This document shows positions 1 to 8,461 of a stretch of 64,000 nt of DNA, one piece after another. Source of the DNA: Streptomyces coffeae. Lineage in GTDB: Bacteria; Actinomycetota; Actinomycetes; Streptomycetales; Streptomycetaceae. The DNA lies in NCBI RefSeq assembly GCF_016741875.1, contig NZ_JAERRF010000011.1, positions 62,001 through 126,000 on the forward strand, read 5' to 3'. Under the pieces are notes generated by a model that ran no database searches, was not told where the DNA came from, and worked only from the letters and a program-made list of their open reading frames with translations. Made by a program: the position numbers and the translations under genes. Positions within the stretch are counted from its first letter, which is position 1. Each line of letters begins with the position of its first letter.

Positions 1-2388
1 GAGGACCCAGGCGCCGTCCTTGGTGCGGGTCAGGTTGGCGCCGAGCAGTCCGATGGGGCGCTGGTAGTGGGCCGGGCCCTCGTTGCGCCGCGCGGGGCTG
101 ACATAGGCGTGGGAGGTGCCCAGTTCGCCCATCACCTCGCGCAGCAGATCGGCGAACTCGTCGGGGGAGGCGACCCGTTCGACCAGCGGTCGGTACTGGT
201 CGAGCACCGCGTCCCAGTCGATGCCGCACATCCGGGGCTCCCAGAAGTAGGCCCGGGTGATCCGGCCCGCCTCCTCGTACGCCTGCCGCCACTCGGCCGC
301 CGGATCGACGGTGTGCTGGATCCGGCGCATGTCGATGTGGACGGTGGAGTCGCTGTCGCCGGACTCGGTGGCGGGCACCGCGCGCAGATCGCCCTCGTCG
401 TAGACCACCAGCCGGGTGCCGTCGCCGCTGACCGCGAACCAGTCCAGCTCGTCTGCGAGTTCGGTGCGCTTGGCCTTGGCCAGGTCGAAGTGTTCCAGGG
501 TGGGGCGGGCGGAGGTGTCGGCCGGATTGGCGAACGTCTCGCCGAGCGCACCGGAGATCGGCCAGCGCAGCCACACCAGCCCACCGCCGCTGACCGGGTA
601 CAGCGAGGAGTACTTGGAGGCGGGCACCGGGAAGACGGTGACCCGGCTCGGCAGCCCCTCCACCTCGACCGTGACGGTGCCGTCGCCCTCGGCCGTGTCG
701 TCGTCCGGGTCGAGCCCGCCCGCCGCGGGGCGCCCCTCGGGGGACAGCGCGAAGGGGGAGGGAGTCGCGGAGGACAGCGGTACGAGATAGGGGCGGCAGC
801 CGAGGGGGAAGGAGAGGTCGCCGGTGTGCACGTCGTAGACCGGGTCGAAACCGCGCCAGGAGAGGAACGCCAGATAGCGGCCGTCGCTGGTGAAGACCGG
901 TTCCTCGTCCTCGAACCGGCCGTTGGTCACATCCACCGTGGTCCGGTCCGACAGCCGGGCGATCTTGATCGAGCGCAGGGAACGCCCGATGCCCGGATGG
1001 GACCAGGCCAGCCAGGCGGAGTCGGGGGAGAAGGCGAGATCGCCCACCGGGCCGTTGAGCGACCGCACCAGCTCGGTGACCTCGCCGTCCCCGTCCGGGG
1101 AGGTGTCCACCAGCAGCAGCCGTCCGTCGTGGGAGGCCACCGCGAGCCGGGTTCCGTCCGGGGCGGGCTCCACCTCGTGCACCCGGCCCAGCTTCCCGGC
1201 GGCCAGCCGCCGCGGTTCGCCGGTCTCGGTGGCCCGCGGCAGATACCCGATCTGTATCGCGTCCTCGCCCTCGGCGTCCGTCACATAGGCCACCCGTCCC
1301 GTGGAGCCCAGGATCGCGGGCAGCCGCACCCGGACCCCGGGGGTGTCGGCGAGGGTGCGGGCTGGGCCGTCGCGGTGGGTCAGCCAGTACAGGCTGCCGC
1401 GGACGCACACCGCGCTGGCCCGCCCGGTGGCGTCCACCGACAGCGAGTCGACATGGGAGGCGGCCGCCACCTGGTAGGGCCGCCGCCCGGCCCGCGGTCC
1501 GCCCAGCCGTACGGCCAGTCTGCGCGGTACGGCGTCCGGGGCGAGGTCGTCCACCAGCCACAGCTCACCGGCGCACTGGTAGACCACGCGGGAGCCGTCG
1601 GTCGAGGCGTGCCGGGCGTAGAAGTCCTCGTGGTCGGTGTGGCGGCGCAGATCGGAGCCGTCGGGCAGACAGGAGTAGAGATTGCCGATGCCCTCGTGGT
1701 CGGAGAGGAAGGCGATCCGGCCGCCGACGAACATCACCGAGTCCAGATGGCCGCCCAGGTCGGGCACCAGCCGGGTGCCGTGCAGCCACAGCCGCCCCAT
1801 CGCCCCGCCCCGGTAGCGCTTCCAGGAGGCGGGCTCGTGCGGCGGCTTCCCGGTGAGCAGCAGGGTGCGGTGCTCGCCGTCCAGATCTGCCACCGCGATG
1901 TCGGAGACCGGCCCCCAGGGCAGCCGCCCGCCGGGGCTGCCGTCGGTGGACAGGCTGTAGGCCCAGGAGAAGTAGGAGAAGGGCTGGCCGTGGGAGGAGA
2001 CGGCGAGGATCTGGGAGTGGCCGTCGGCGTCGGGGGGCGTCCAGCCGCAGACCCGGGCGTCCGTACTGCCCCAGTAGGTCAGCCGCCGGGACGGGCCGCC
2101 GTCCACCGGGGCGAGGTAGATCTCCGGATCCAGGGTGCGCCAGGTGGTGTAGGCGATCTGCGAGCCGTCGGGGGAGAACCGGGGATGGCCCACCCGGGTG
2201 CGGTCCACGGTCAGCCGCCAGGCCCGCCCCGGGGCCTCCCCCGGGGCGGCCAGCGGCGCCACCCACAGATCGTCCTCGGCGGCGAAGCAGAGCAACTCGC
2301 CGTACAGATGCGGATATCGCAGATATGCGGTGTCATGATCGCTGCCAGGGCGGGGTGGTTCGCGGTGTGCGTCGCTCACTCCACCCAT
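1..2388 (-). CDS. Tricorn-like protease, S41 family (3' end outside window)
   Basis: Large cytoplasmic serine protease of the tricorn type, which acts downstream of the proteasome on oligopeptides. The first 796 codons are visible and the frame runs off the left edge; family members are about 1,050-1,100 residues. Residues 1 to about 690 are WD/PD40-like propeller repeats (segments such as HPRFSPDGSQIAY and AFSPDSAWLAWSHPG). The catalytic core then begins, and the GTSHAY motif supplies Ser759-His760, matching the tricorn Ser745-His746 pair. The nucleophilic serine and the PDZ domain lie outside the window. The ATG at 2388 is the first start after the divergent TetR control region. No signal peptide is seen. 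It is transcribed divergently from the TetR gene and may share its operators. Confidence 0.9.
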   Translation of the reverse strand, partial: MGGVSDAHREPPRPGSDHDTAYLRYPHLYGELLCFAAEDDLWVAPLAAPGEAPGRAWRLTVDRTRVGHPRFSPDGSQIAYTTWRTLDPEIYLAPVDGGPSRRLTYWGSTDARVCGWTPPDADGHSQILAVSSHGQPFSYFSWAYSLSTDGSPGGRLPWGPVSDIAVADLDGEHRTLLLTGKPPHEPASWKRYRGGAMGRLWLHGTRLVPDLGGHLDSVMFVGGRIAFLSDHEGIGNLYSCLPDGSDLRRHTDHEDFYARHASTDGSRVVYQCAGELWLVDDLAPDAVPRRLAVRLGGPRAGRRPYQVAAASHVDSLSVDATGRASAVCVRGSLYWLTHRDGPARTLADTPGVRVRLPAILGSTGRVAYVTDAEGEDAIQIGYLPRATETGEPRRLAAGKLGRVHEVEPAPDGTRLAVASHDGRLLLVDTSPDGDGEVTELVRSLNGPVGDLAFSPDSAWLAWSHPGIGRSLRSIKIARLSDRTTVDVTNGRFEDEEPVFTSDGRYLAFLSWRGFDPVYDVHTGDLSFPLGCRPYLVPLSSATPSPFALSPEGRPAAGGLDPDDDTAEGDGTVTVEVEGLPSRVTVFPVPASKYSSLYPVSGGGLVWLRWPISGALGETFANPADTSARPTLEHFDLAKAKRTELADELDWFAVSGDGTRLVVYDEGDLRAVPATESGDSDSTVHIDMRRIQHTVDPAAEWRQAYEEAGRITRAYFWEPRMCGIDWDAVLDQYRPLVERVASPDEFADLLREVMGELGTSHAYVSPARRNEGPAHYQRPIGLLGANLTRTKDGAWVL

Positions 2389-2441
2389 GTTTTCGGGCTC
2401 GGCGACCGGGAGCAACTCGGTTCTGTGATGGACACCACGAT

Positions 2442-2500
2442 CGAAACGGCTCGGTTTCGTTAGTGGGAGGCTTATGCTGATGGGGTACGAAACCGTTTCG
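2442..2500. promoter_or_regulatory. Two CGAAAC/GTTTCG palindromes between the tricorn-like and tetR genes
   Basis: The same six-base arms occur twice. At 2442-2459 CGAAAC and GTTTCG are separated by 6 bases; at 2488-2500 they are separated by 1 base. The second copy ends 2 bases before the Shine-Dalgarno sequence of the TetR gene, so a bound protein would block its transcription. This is the usual layout for an autoregulated TetR protein that may also control the divergent protease and the downstream exporter. The binder is inferred, not shown. Confidence 0.6.
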
Positions 2501-2518
2501 TTCGGAGGGAGGCGCGCC

Positions 2519-3133
2519 ATGCAGGCGACGGACCAGCGGACAGAAGACCGGCCCACCGTCCGGGTGCGCCGCAGTCGTCTCTCCGCCGAGCGTGAGCGTG
2601 AGCTCTACGAGGCCGTGGTCGAGATGCTCCAGGAGGTGGGGTACGACGCGCTGACGATGGACGCCGTCGCGGCCCGCACCCACTCCAGCAAGGCCACGCT
2701 GTACCGCCAGTGGAAGAGCAAGCCGCAACTGGTGGCCACCGCGCTGCGGGGCACCAAGCCCGTTCTGCTCGAGGACGTCGACACCGGATCGCTGCGCGGC
2801 GACCTGCGCGAGATCGTGCGGTGCTCGGGGCCCTCCCGGGAGCGGGACACGGCGCTGATGAGGGGACTCGCCCAGGCCGTCCATGAGAACGAGGACCTCC
2901 AAGAAGCCCTGCGCGAGTTGCTGATCTACCCCGAGATCGAGGCGCTCAACGCACTGCTGGGCCGTGCCGTCGACCGGGGTGAGATCGCCGCCGACGCGCC
3001 CGCTCTGCGCTACATCGCGCACATCATGTGCGGCGCGTACATCGCCCGCCCGTTCATCGAGGCGAAAGAGCCCGATCTCGAGTATCTCGAGGACTTCATC
3101 GATGCCGTGATTCTCCCCGTTCTCGGCGCCTGA
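2519..3133 (+). CDS. TetR/AcrR-family transcriptional regulator
   Basis: One-component repressor, 204 residues. The N-terminal TetR helix-turn-helix lies at about residues 24-70 (MDAVAARTHSSKATLYRQW is typical), and the all-helical C-terminal half would be the ligand and dimer domain. I chose the ATG at 2519 because GGAGGGA lies 8 bases upstream. An ATG at 2474 in the same frame lies before the second operator palindrome and has no good ribosome site. An MMPL exporter follows 136 bases downstream on the same strand, the usual regulator-pump arrangement, so the likely target is this pump plus its own promoter. The effector is unknown. Confidence 0.93.
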   Translation: MQATDQRTEDRPTVRVRRSRLSAERERELYEAVVEMLQEVGYDALTMDAVAARTHSSKATLYRQWKSKPQLVATALRGTKPVLLEDVDTGSLRGDLREIVRCSGPSRERDTALMRGLAQAVHENEDLQEALRELLIYPEIEALNALLGRAVDRGEIAADAPALRYIAHIMCGAYIARPFIEAKEPDLEYLEDFIDAVILPVLGA

Positions 3134-3269
3134 CCCCACCGGACTCCCCAACTCCCCCCACTTTCCCCACCCTCACAACTCCATAGGCTCCAGCCGGCGC
3201 GCCGCTCTCGTCGCCGGTCTGGTCAACCCACCTGTTCGCATCATCTATCCGACGGGAGCACCTCTTCTC

Positions 3270-5486
3270 GTGGCCACGTTCCTCTACAAACTCGGCCGTT
3301 TCGCCTTCCGGCGACGCGGCTTTGTCGCCCTGATATGGGTGGCGTTGCTGGTGGTCGCCGGTGCCGGCGCGGCCACCGCCTCTCCGCCCGCCACCGAAAA
3401 CTTCTCCGTTCCGGGTACGGAGGCGCAGAAGGCGTTCGACCTGCTGGAGCAGCGTTTCCCGGGCAGTAGTGCCGATGGCGCCACCGCGCGCGTGGTCTTC
3501 CGTGCTCCCGACGGCGAGAAGATGACGGACCCGGAGAACAAGCAGGCCGTCAAGAAGGCCGTCACCGAGCTCAAGTCCAGCTCCGACCAGGTCGCTTCGG
3601 TCGCCGACCCCTATGCCGCCAAGGGGGTCAGCAAGGACGGCTCCACGGCCTACATCCTGACCACCTACAAGGTCAACTCCATGGAGCTGGAGGACAAGAC
3701 GCGGGACGCACTGGAGGACGCGGGCAAACACGCCCGTGACTCCGGGATGACCGTGGAGATCGGCGGTGACGCGCTCCAGGAGATGCCCGAGACCGGCGCC
3801 ACCGAGGTGATCGGTATCGCGGTCTCCGCCGTGGTCCTCGCCATCACCTTCGGCTCGCTGATCGCGGCGGGAATGCCGCTGCTGACCGCTCTGATCGGGG
3901 TCGGTATCGGGATCTCCTCGATCACCGCGCTGGCCTCCACCCTCGGTCTCTCCAGCACCACGTCGACACTGGCGATGATGATCGGCCTCGCGGTCGGTAT
4001 CGACTACGCGCTTTTCATCGTCTCCCGCTACCGAGCGGAGCTGGCCGAGGGACGGGACCGGGAGGAAGCCGCCGGACGGGCCGTGGGCACCGCGGGCTCC
4101 GCGGTGGTCTTCGCCGGGCTCACGGTGGTCATCGCCCTGGTCGGTCTCGCGGTGGTCAACATCCCGATGCTGTCCAAGATGGGCTTCGCCGCCGCGGGCA
4201 CCGTGGTGATCGCCGTTCTGATCGCGATCAGCCTCATCCCGGCGCTGCTCGGCTTCGCGGGCAAGCGGATCATCAGCCGCAAGGCCCGCAAGGCCGCCGA
4301 GCAGGGCGCCGACACGGGCGAGAAGAAGGAGAACGCGGGCACCCGCTGGGCCCGGCTCGTCCTGCGCCGTCCGGTCATGGTGCTGGTGGTGGCCGTCCTC
4401 GGCCTGGGTGCCGCCGCCGTCCCCGCGGCGAGCCTGGAGCTCGGGCTGCCCGACGACGGCTCGCAGCCGACCAGCAGCGAGAAGCGCAAGGCGTACGACA
4501 TGATCTCCGAGGGCTTCGGCCCCGGGTTCAACGGCCCGCTGATGATCACTGTCGACACCAAGAACAGCGACGACGCCAAGGGCGCCGTCAACGAGGTCCG
4601 CAAGACCATCAAGGGCGTCGACGGTGTCGCCGGGGTCACCCCGGCCACCTTCAACAAGGCCGGTGACACCGCCATGCTGTCGGTGGTGGCCAAGTACAAG
4701 CCCAGCAGCATCGACACCGAGCACGTGGTCGCCGACATCCGGGACAAGGCGGACTCCATCAAGTCCGACACCGGTGCCGAGATGCTGGTCACCGGGCAGA
4801 CCGCGATGAACATCGATATCTCGAAGAAGCTCAATGACGCGCTGCTGCCGTATCTGGCGCTGGTGGTGGGTCTGGCCTTCCTGCTGCTGATGATCGTCTT
4901 CCGGTCCGTCCTGGTCCCGCTCAAGGCGGCGCTCGGCTTCCTGCTCTCCGTGGTCGCGGCGCTCGGCGCGGTCGTGACGGTGTTCCAGTGGGGCTGGGGG
5001 GCGAGTCTGTTCAATGTGGAAGAGCCCGGCCCGATCATGAGCATGATGCCGATCTTCATGATCGGTGTGGTGTTCGGTCTCGCGATGGACTACGAGGTCT
5101 TCCTCGTGACCCGGATGCGAGAGGCGTTCGTCCACGGCGAGCGTCCCGGCCAGGCCATCGTCACCGGCTTCCGGCACGGTGCCCGGGTGGTCACCGCCGC
5201 CGCGGTCATCATGATGAGCGTCTTCGCCGGGTTCATCGGCGCATCCGACTCGATGGTGAAGATGATCGGCTTCGGTCTCGCCATCGCGGTCTTCTTCGAC
5301 GCGTTCATCGTCCGGATGGCCATCGTTCCGGCGGTGCTGGCCCTGCTCGGCAAGTCCGCGTGGTGGCTGCCGCGTTGGCTGGACAAGGCGCTGCCGAACG
5401 TGGACGTGGAGGGTGAGGGACTCCAGAAGCAGCTCGGCACCAACCCCTCGGCAACGGAGAAGGACGCGGAGCTGACGCGCGTCTGA
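3270..5486 (+). CDS. MMPL/RND-family exporter
   Basis: Inner-membrane transporter of 738 residues with a duplicated MMPL topology: TM1 at about 17-37, an extracytoplasmic domain to about 170, a bundle of five helices, then the same pattern again, giving about 12 helices. The paired signature segments GIDYALFIVSRYR (about residue 243) and AMDYEVFLVTRMR (about 603) carry the Asp-Tyr pairs of proton-driven MMPL proteins. Relatives export lipids, antibiotics or dyes; no substrate can be read here. GTG at 3270 is used, with CGGGAG upstream. It ends in a strong terminator and is probably controlled by the adjacent TetR protein. Confidence 0.93.
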   Translation: MATFLYKLGRFAFRRRGFVALIWVALLVVAGAGAATASPPATENFSVPGTEAQKAFDLLEQRFPGSSADGATARVVFRAPDGEKMTDPENKQAVKKAVTELKSSSDQVASVADPYAAKGVSKDGSTAYILTTYKVNSMELEDKTRDALEDAGKHARDSGMTVEIGGDALQEMPETGATEVIGIAVSAVVLAITFGSLIAAGMPLLTALIGVGIGISSITALASTLGLSSTTSTLAMMIGLAVGIDYALFIVSRYRAELAEGRDREEAAGRAVGTAGSAVVFAGLTVVIALVGLAVVNIPMLSKMGFAAAGTVVIAVLIAISLIPALLGFAGKRIISRKARKAAEQGADTGEKKENAGTRWARLVLRRPVMVLVVAVLGLGAAAVPAASLELGLPDDGSQPTSSEKRKAYDMISEGFGPGFNGPLMITVDTKNSDDAKGAVNEVRKTIKGVDGVAGVTPATFNKAGDTAMLSVVAKYKPSSIDTEHVVADIRDKADSIKSDTGAEMLVTGQTAMNIDISKKLNDALLPYLALVVGLAFLLLMIVFRSVLVPLKAALGFLLSVVAALGAVVTVFQWGWGASLFNVEEPGPIMSMMPIFMIGVVFGLAMDYEVFLVTRMREAFVHGERPGQAIVTGFRHGARVVTAAAVIMMSVFAGFIGASDSMVKMIGFGLAIAVFFDAFIVRMAIVPAVLALLGKSAWWLPRWLDKALPNVDVEGEGLQKQLGTNPSATEKDAELTRV

Positions 5487-5521
5487 CCCGCGGACGTCCA
5501 CGAGACGTCAACCGTGCCCTC

Positions 5522-5562
5522 GGCGGCCTTCCCACCAGCGGAAGGCCGCCGTCGGCGTTTTT
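5522..5562 (+). terminator. Rho-independent terminator after the MMPL gene
   Basis: A perfect 11-bp GC-rich stem (5522-5532 with 5540-5550) with a 7-base loop, followed within 8 bases by a run of six T. It separates the exporter from the nickel/cobalt operon. Confidence 0.85.
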
Positions 5563-5578
5563 TGCGATGACTCCGCTC

Positions 5579-5609
5579 TTGCGAACCCTTTGCAGGCAGG
5601 CGCTACCAT
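5579..5609 (+). promoter_or_regulatory. Candidate Nur box overlapping the promoter of the ECF metal transporter
   Basis: TTGCGA (5579-5584), five bases, then TTGCAG (5590-5595). This matches the Streptomyces Nur consensus TTGCAA-N5-TTGCAA as I remember it with one mismatch per half. TACCAT at 5604-5609 is a plausible -10, 19 bases after TTGCGA used as -35. A nickel-loaded Nur repressor on this site would occlude RNA polymerase. The match is seen; regulation by Nur is inferred. Confidence 0.45.
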
Positions 5610-5645
5610 CGAGCCGAAACGCGCAGCTCAGGAGCGGAGCCCCGG

Positions 5646-6782
5646 ATGCATGTCCCCGACGGATTCATCAACGCCCCGGTGTCGGCGGCGACCGGTGTGG
5701 TCGCGGCCGCCGCCGTCGCGGTCAGTCTCCGCGGTGCCCGCCGGGAGCTGCTGGACACGGCGGGCGGGGCCGGTGCGGGCGGCGGGGAGCGCACCGCCCC
5801 GCTGGCCGGACTGGTCGCCGCGTTCATCTTCGCCGTGCAGATGCTCAACTTCCCGGTGGCCGCCGGGACCAGCGGCCATCTGCTGGGCGGGGCGCTGGCC
5901 GCGATACTCGTGGGCCCCTACACGGGTGTGCTGTGTGTGTCCGTGGTGCTGCTGATGCAGGGGGTGCTCTTCGCGGACGGCGGTCTCACCGCGCTCGGCG
6001 TCAACATCACGGACATGGCGGTGGTCACCACCGTCGTGGCGTACGTGATCTTCCGCGGGCTGCTGAAGCTGGCCCCGGGCCGCCGCCGCATGGTCACCGT
6101 CGCCTCCTTGGTCGCGGCGCTGGTCTCCGTACCGGCCGCGGCCGCCGCCTTCACCGCGCTCTACGCGCTGGGCGGCACCACCGACATCGCCATCGGCAAG
6201 GTCTTCACGGCCATGGTCGGGGTGCATGTGCTGATCGGCATCGGTGAGGCCGCGATCACCGCGCTCACCGTCGGCGCGGTGATGGCCGTCCGCCCGGACC
6301 TGGTCCACGGCGCGCGCGGGCTGACCGCACGCCCCCTGGAGCTGCGCAACACCGGCCCGGTGGCCGCCCCCGGCGCACCCGCCGTCGCGCGGACGGCCGA
6401 CGAGCCCGAGGCCGCTCCGGCCCCGGCGGACACCGCCCCCGCTCCGGCCGCCGTCACCCCGCGCCGCTCCGTCCGGCGGGTCTGGCTGGCCGGTCTCGCC
6501 GCCGCCCTGCTCTGTGCCGGTGTGGTCAGCTTCTACGCCTCCGCCAGCCCCGACGGGCTGGAGAAGGTCGCCCACGACAAGGGCATCGACAAGAAGACCG
6601 AGGACCACGCCACCCAGGACTCCCCGCTCGCCGACTACGGCGTCGAGGACATCACCGACGCCCGGCTCTCCGGCGGACTCGCCGGGGTCATCGGGGTCGG
6701 GGCCACGCTCGCCGTGGGCACCGGGGTCTTCGTGGTCGTGCGCAAGCGCCGGGCGGCGGCCGAGCCCGCCGAGACGGTCTGA
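5646..6782 (+). CDS. cbiM: ECF-type nickel/cobalt transporter, CbiM/NikM-PDGLE (NikN-like) fusion
   Basis: Substrate-binding membrane component, 378 residues. The protein begins Met-His-Val-Pro-Asp-Gly, and the free N-terminus plus His2 are metal ligands in this family, which fixes the start at 5646. A further His in GTSGHLLGG (about residue 79) fits the third ligand. Residues 1-220 form the multi-helix CbiM core. A Pro/Ala linker (about 235-275) leads to a TM segment, an extracytoplasmic PDGLE domain and a last TM helix, as in NikM-NikN fusions. That fusion and the Nur-like site favour nickel over cobalt. First gene of an operon with cbiQ and cbiO. Confidence 0.9.
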   Translation: MHVPDGFINAPVSAATGVVAAAAVAVSLRGARRELLDTAGGAGAGGGERTAPLAGLVAAFIFAVQMLNFPVAAGTSGHLLGGALAAILVGPYTGVLCVSVVLLMQGVLFADGGLTALGVNITDMAVVTTVVAYVIFRGLLKLAPGRRRMVTVASLVAALVSVPAAAAAFTALYALGGTTDIAIGKVFTAMVGVHVLIGIGEAAITALTVGAVMAVRPDLVHGARGLTARPLELRNTGPVAAPGAPAVARTADEPEAAPAPADTAPAPAAVTPRRSVRRVWLAGLAAALLCAGVVSFYASASPDGLEKVAHDKGIDKKTEDHATQDSPLADYGVEDITDARLSGGLAGVIGVGATLAVGTGVFVVVRKRRAAAEPAETV

Positions 6783-6784
6783 CG

Positions 6785-7549
6785 ATGGGCGCCGGCCACG
6801 CCCACCAGCTCTACCGGGAGGGCCGCTCTCCCGTGCACACCCTGCCCCCGCACTGCAAGATCGCGGCGGTGTTCTGCTTCGTCGTGGTGGTCGTCTCCAC
6901 CCCGCGCGAGGCGGTCTGGGCCTTCGGGGCGTACGCGCTGCTGCTGGCGGGGGTGGCCGCGGTGGCGCGGATCCCGGCGGGTTTTCTGCTGCGGCGGCTG
7001 CTCATCGAGATCCCGTTCGTGGCCTTCGCCCTGCTGATGCCCTTCGTCGCGGAGGGCGAGCGGGTCCAGGTGCTGGGGCTGTCGCTCAGCCAGTCCGGGC
7101 TGTGGAGCGCCTGGAACATCCTGGCCAAGGGCACCCTCGGCGTCGCGGCCTCGGTGCTGCTGGCGTCCACCACCGAGCTGCGCTCCCTGCTGCTCGGGCT
7201 CCAGCGGCTGCGGATGCCCCCGCTGATGGTGCAGATCGCCTCGTTCATGATCCGCTATGGGGACGTGATCACCGACGAGATGCGCCGGATGCGGATCGCC
7301 CGCCGCTCGCGCGGTTTCGAGGCGCGGGGGGTCCAGCACTGGGGGGTGCTCGCGAAGTCGGCCGGGGCGCTGTTCATCCGCTCCTACGAGCGGGGTGAGC
7401 GGGTCCATCTGGCGATGGTCAGCCGCGGCTATACGGGCACCATGCCGGTGATCGACGATGTGACGGCGTCCCGGACCCAGTGGACGTACGCCGCCGCCCT
7501 CCCGCTGACCGCGCTGGCGGTCTGCCTGACCGGATGGATGCTCACATGA
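6785..7549 (+). CDS. cbiQ: ECF transporter T component CbiQ
   Basis: Energy-coupling membrane protein, 254 residues, which links the substrate component to the ATPase. It has about five hydrophobic segments. Two cytoplasmic coupling motifs end in Arg-Gly: RRSRGF near residue 177 and MVSRGY near 216. These are the EcfT helices that dock on the ATPase. The ATG at 6785 lies 2 bases after the cbiM stop, and the gene overlaps cbiO by 4 bases, indicating translational coupling. Confidence 0.92.
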   Translation: MGAGHAHQLYREGRSPVHTLPPHCKIAAVFCFVVVVVSTPREAVWAFGAYALLLAGVAAVARIPAGFLLRRLLIEIPFVAFALLMPFVAEGERVQVLGLSLSQSGLWSAWNILAKGTLGVAASVLLASTTELRSLLLGLQRLRMPPLMVQIASFMIRYGDVITDEMRRMRIARRSRGFEARGVQHWGVLAKSAGALFIRSYERGERVHLAMVSRGYTGTMPVIDDVTASRTQWTYAAALPLTALAVCLTGWMLT

Positions 7550-8343
7550 CCGTCGCCGAGACGCCCCGGACACCGGCCACGGAGCCGGACGTGCCGCCCT
7601 CGCTCCAGGTGTCCGGCCTCGCCTACGCCTACCCTGACGGCCACCAGGCCCTCTTCGGTGTCGATCTGACCGTCGCCCGTGGTGAGCGGGTGGCCCTGCT
7701 CGGGCCCAACGGGGCGGGCAAGACCACCCTCGTGCTGCATCTCAACGGCATCCTCGACGCGGGCGCCGGAACGGTGACGGTCGCCGGACTGCCGGTGGCC
7801 AAGCGGAATCTGCCCGAGATCCGCCGCCGGGTGGGCATTGTCTTCCAGGACCCCGACGACCAGTTGTTCATGCCGACCGTCCGCGAGGACGTGGCCTTCG
7901 GCCCGGCCGCGGCCGGACTGCGCGGCGCGGAGCTGGAGGAGCGGGTGCGCACCGCGCTGGAGCGGGTCGGCATGGCGGACTTCGCCGACCGGCCGCCGCA
8001 CCACCTCTCCTTCGGGCAGCGGCGGCGGGTGGCCGTCGCGACGGTGCTCGCGATGGAGCCGGAGATCCTGGTCCTGGACGAGCCGTCGTCCAACCTCGAC
8101 CCGGCCTCGCGCCGCGAACTCGCCGACATCCTGCGCTCGCTGGACGTCACGGTGCTGATGGTCACCCACGATCTGCCGTACGCACTGGAGCTGTGCCCGC
8201 GCTCCGTGGTGCTCTCCGGCGGGGTGATCACGGCCGATGGCTCCACCCAGGAGCTGCTGTGCGACGAGGAGCTGATGCGCGCCCACCGGCTGGAGCTGCC
8301 GTTCGGCTTCGACCCGAGGTCGGTGACGGTCCCGCCGCGGTGA
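7546..8343 (+). CDS. cbiO: ECF transporter ATP-binding protein CbiO
   Basis: ABC ATPase of 265 residues powering the metal importer. Walker A GPNGAGKTT (about residue 53), Q-loop FQDPDDQLF, signature LSFGQRRRVA in place of LSGGQ, Walker B ILVLDEP, and an H-loop in MVTHDLPY. The ATG at 7546 overlaps the cbiQ stop (ATGA). A longer in-frame extension upstream lies inside cbiQ and is rejected. One ATPase gene is present, so it would act as a homodimer. Confidence 0.93.
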   Translation: MTVAETPRTPATEPDVPPSLQVSGLAYAYPDGHQALFGVDLTVARGERVALLGPNGAGKTTLVLHLNGILDAGAGTVTVAGLPVAKRNLPEIRRRVGIVFQDPDDQLFMPTVREDVAFGPAAAGLRGAELEERVRTALERVGMADFADRPPHHLSFGQRRRVAVATVLAMEPEILVLDEPSSNLDPASRRELADILRSLDVTVLMVTHDLPYALELCPRSVVLSGGVITADGSTQELLCDEELMRAHRLELPFGFDPRSVTVPPR

Positions 8344-8461
8344 CGGAACCGTTTCCCGGAGGGGCCCGGTCCGGGCCGTCGCCGGGGCCCGTTGCACCAT
8401 AAGGAGATACAGCGGTAGACCCGGAGCACGTAGTCGGGTCGGCAGGGCAGGAGTCGGATCA

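Noticed and set aside
67..2463. Long open frame on the plus strand across the protease gene
   Set aside because: Its translation is Gly/Val/Arg-rich without domains. The opposite strand encodes a clear tricorn-like protease with propeller repeats and catalytic residues.
3096..5501. 801-codon minus-strand frame opposite the MMPL exporter
   Set aside because: Asp/His/Gly/Arg-rich shadow of the third-position GC bias; the plus strand has the MMPL signatures.
8344..8461. GC-rich complementary segments after cbiO as a terminator
   Set aside because: Several weak, competing pairings of GGGCCC blocks; none is clearly better than chance in this composition.
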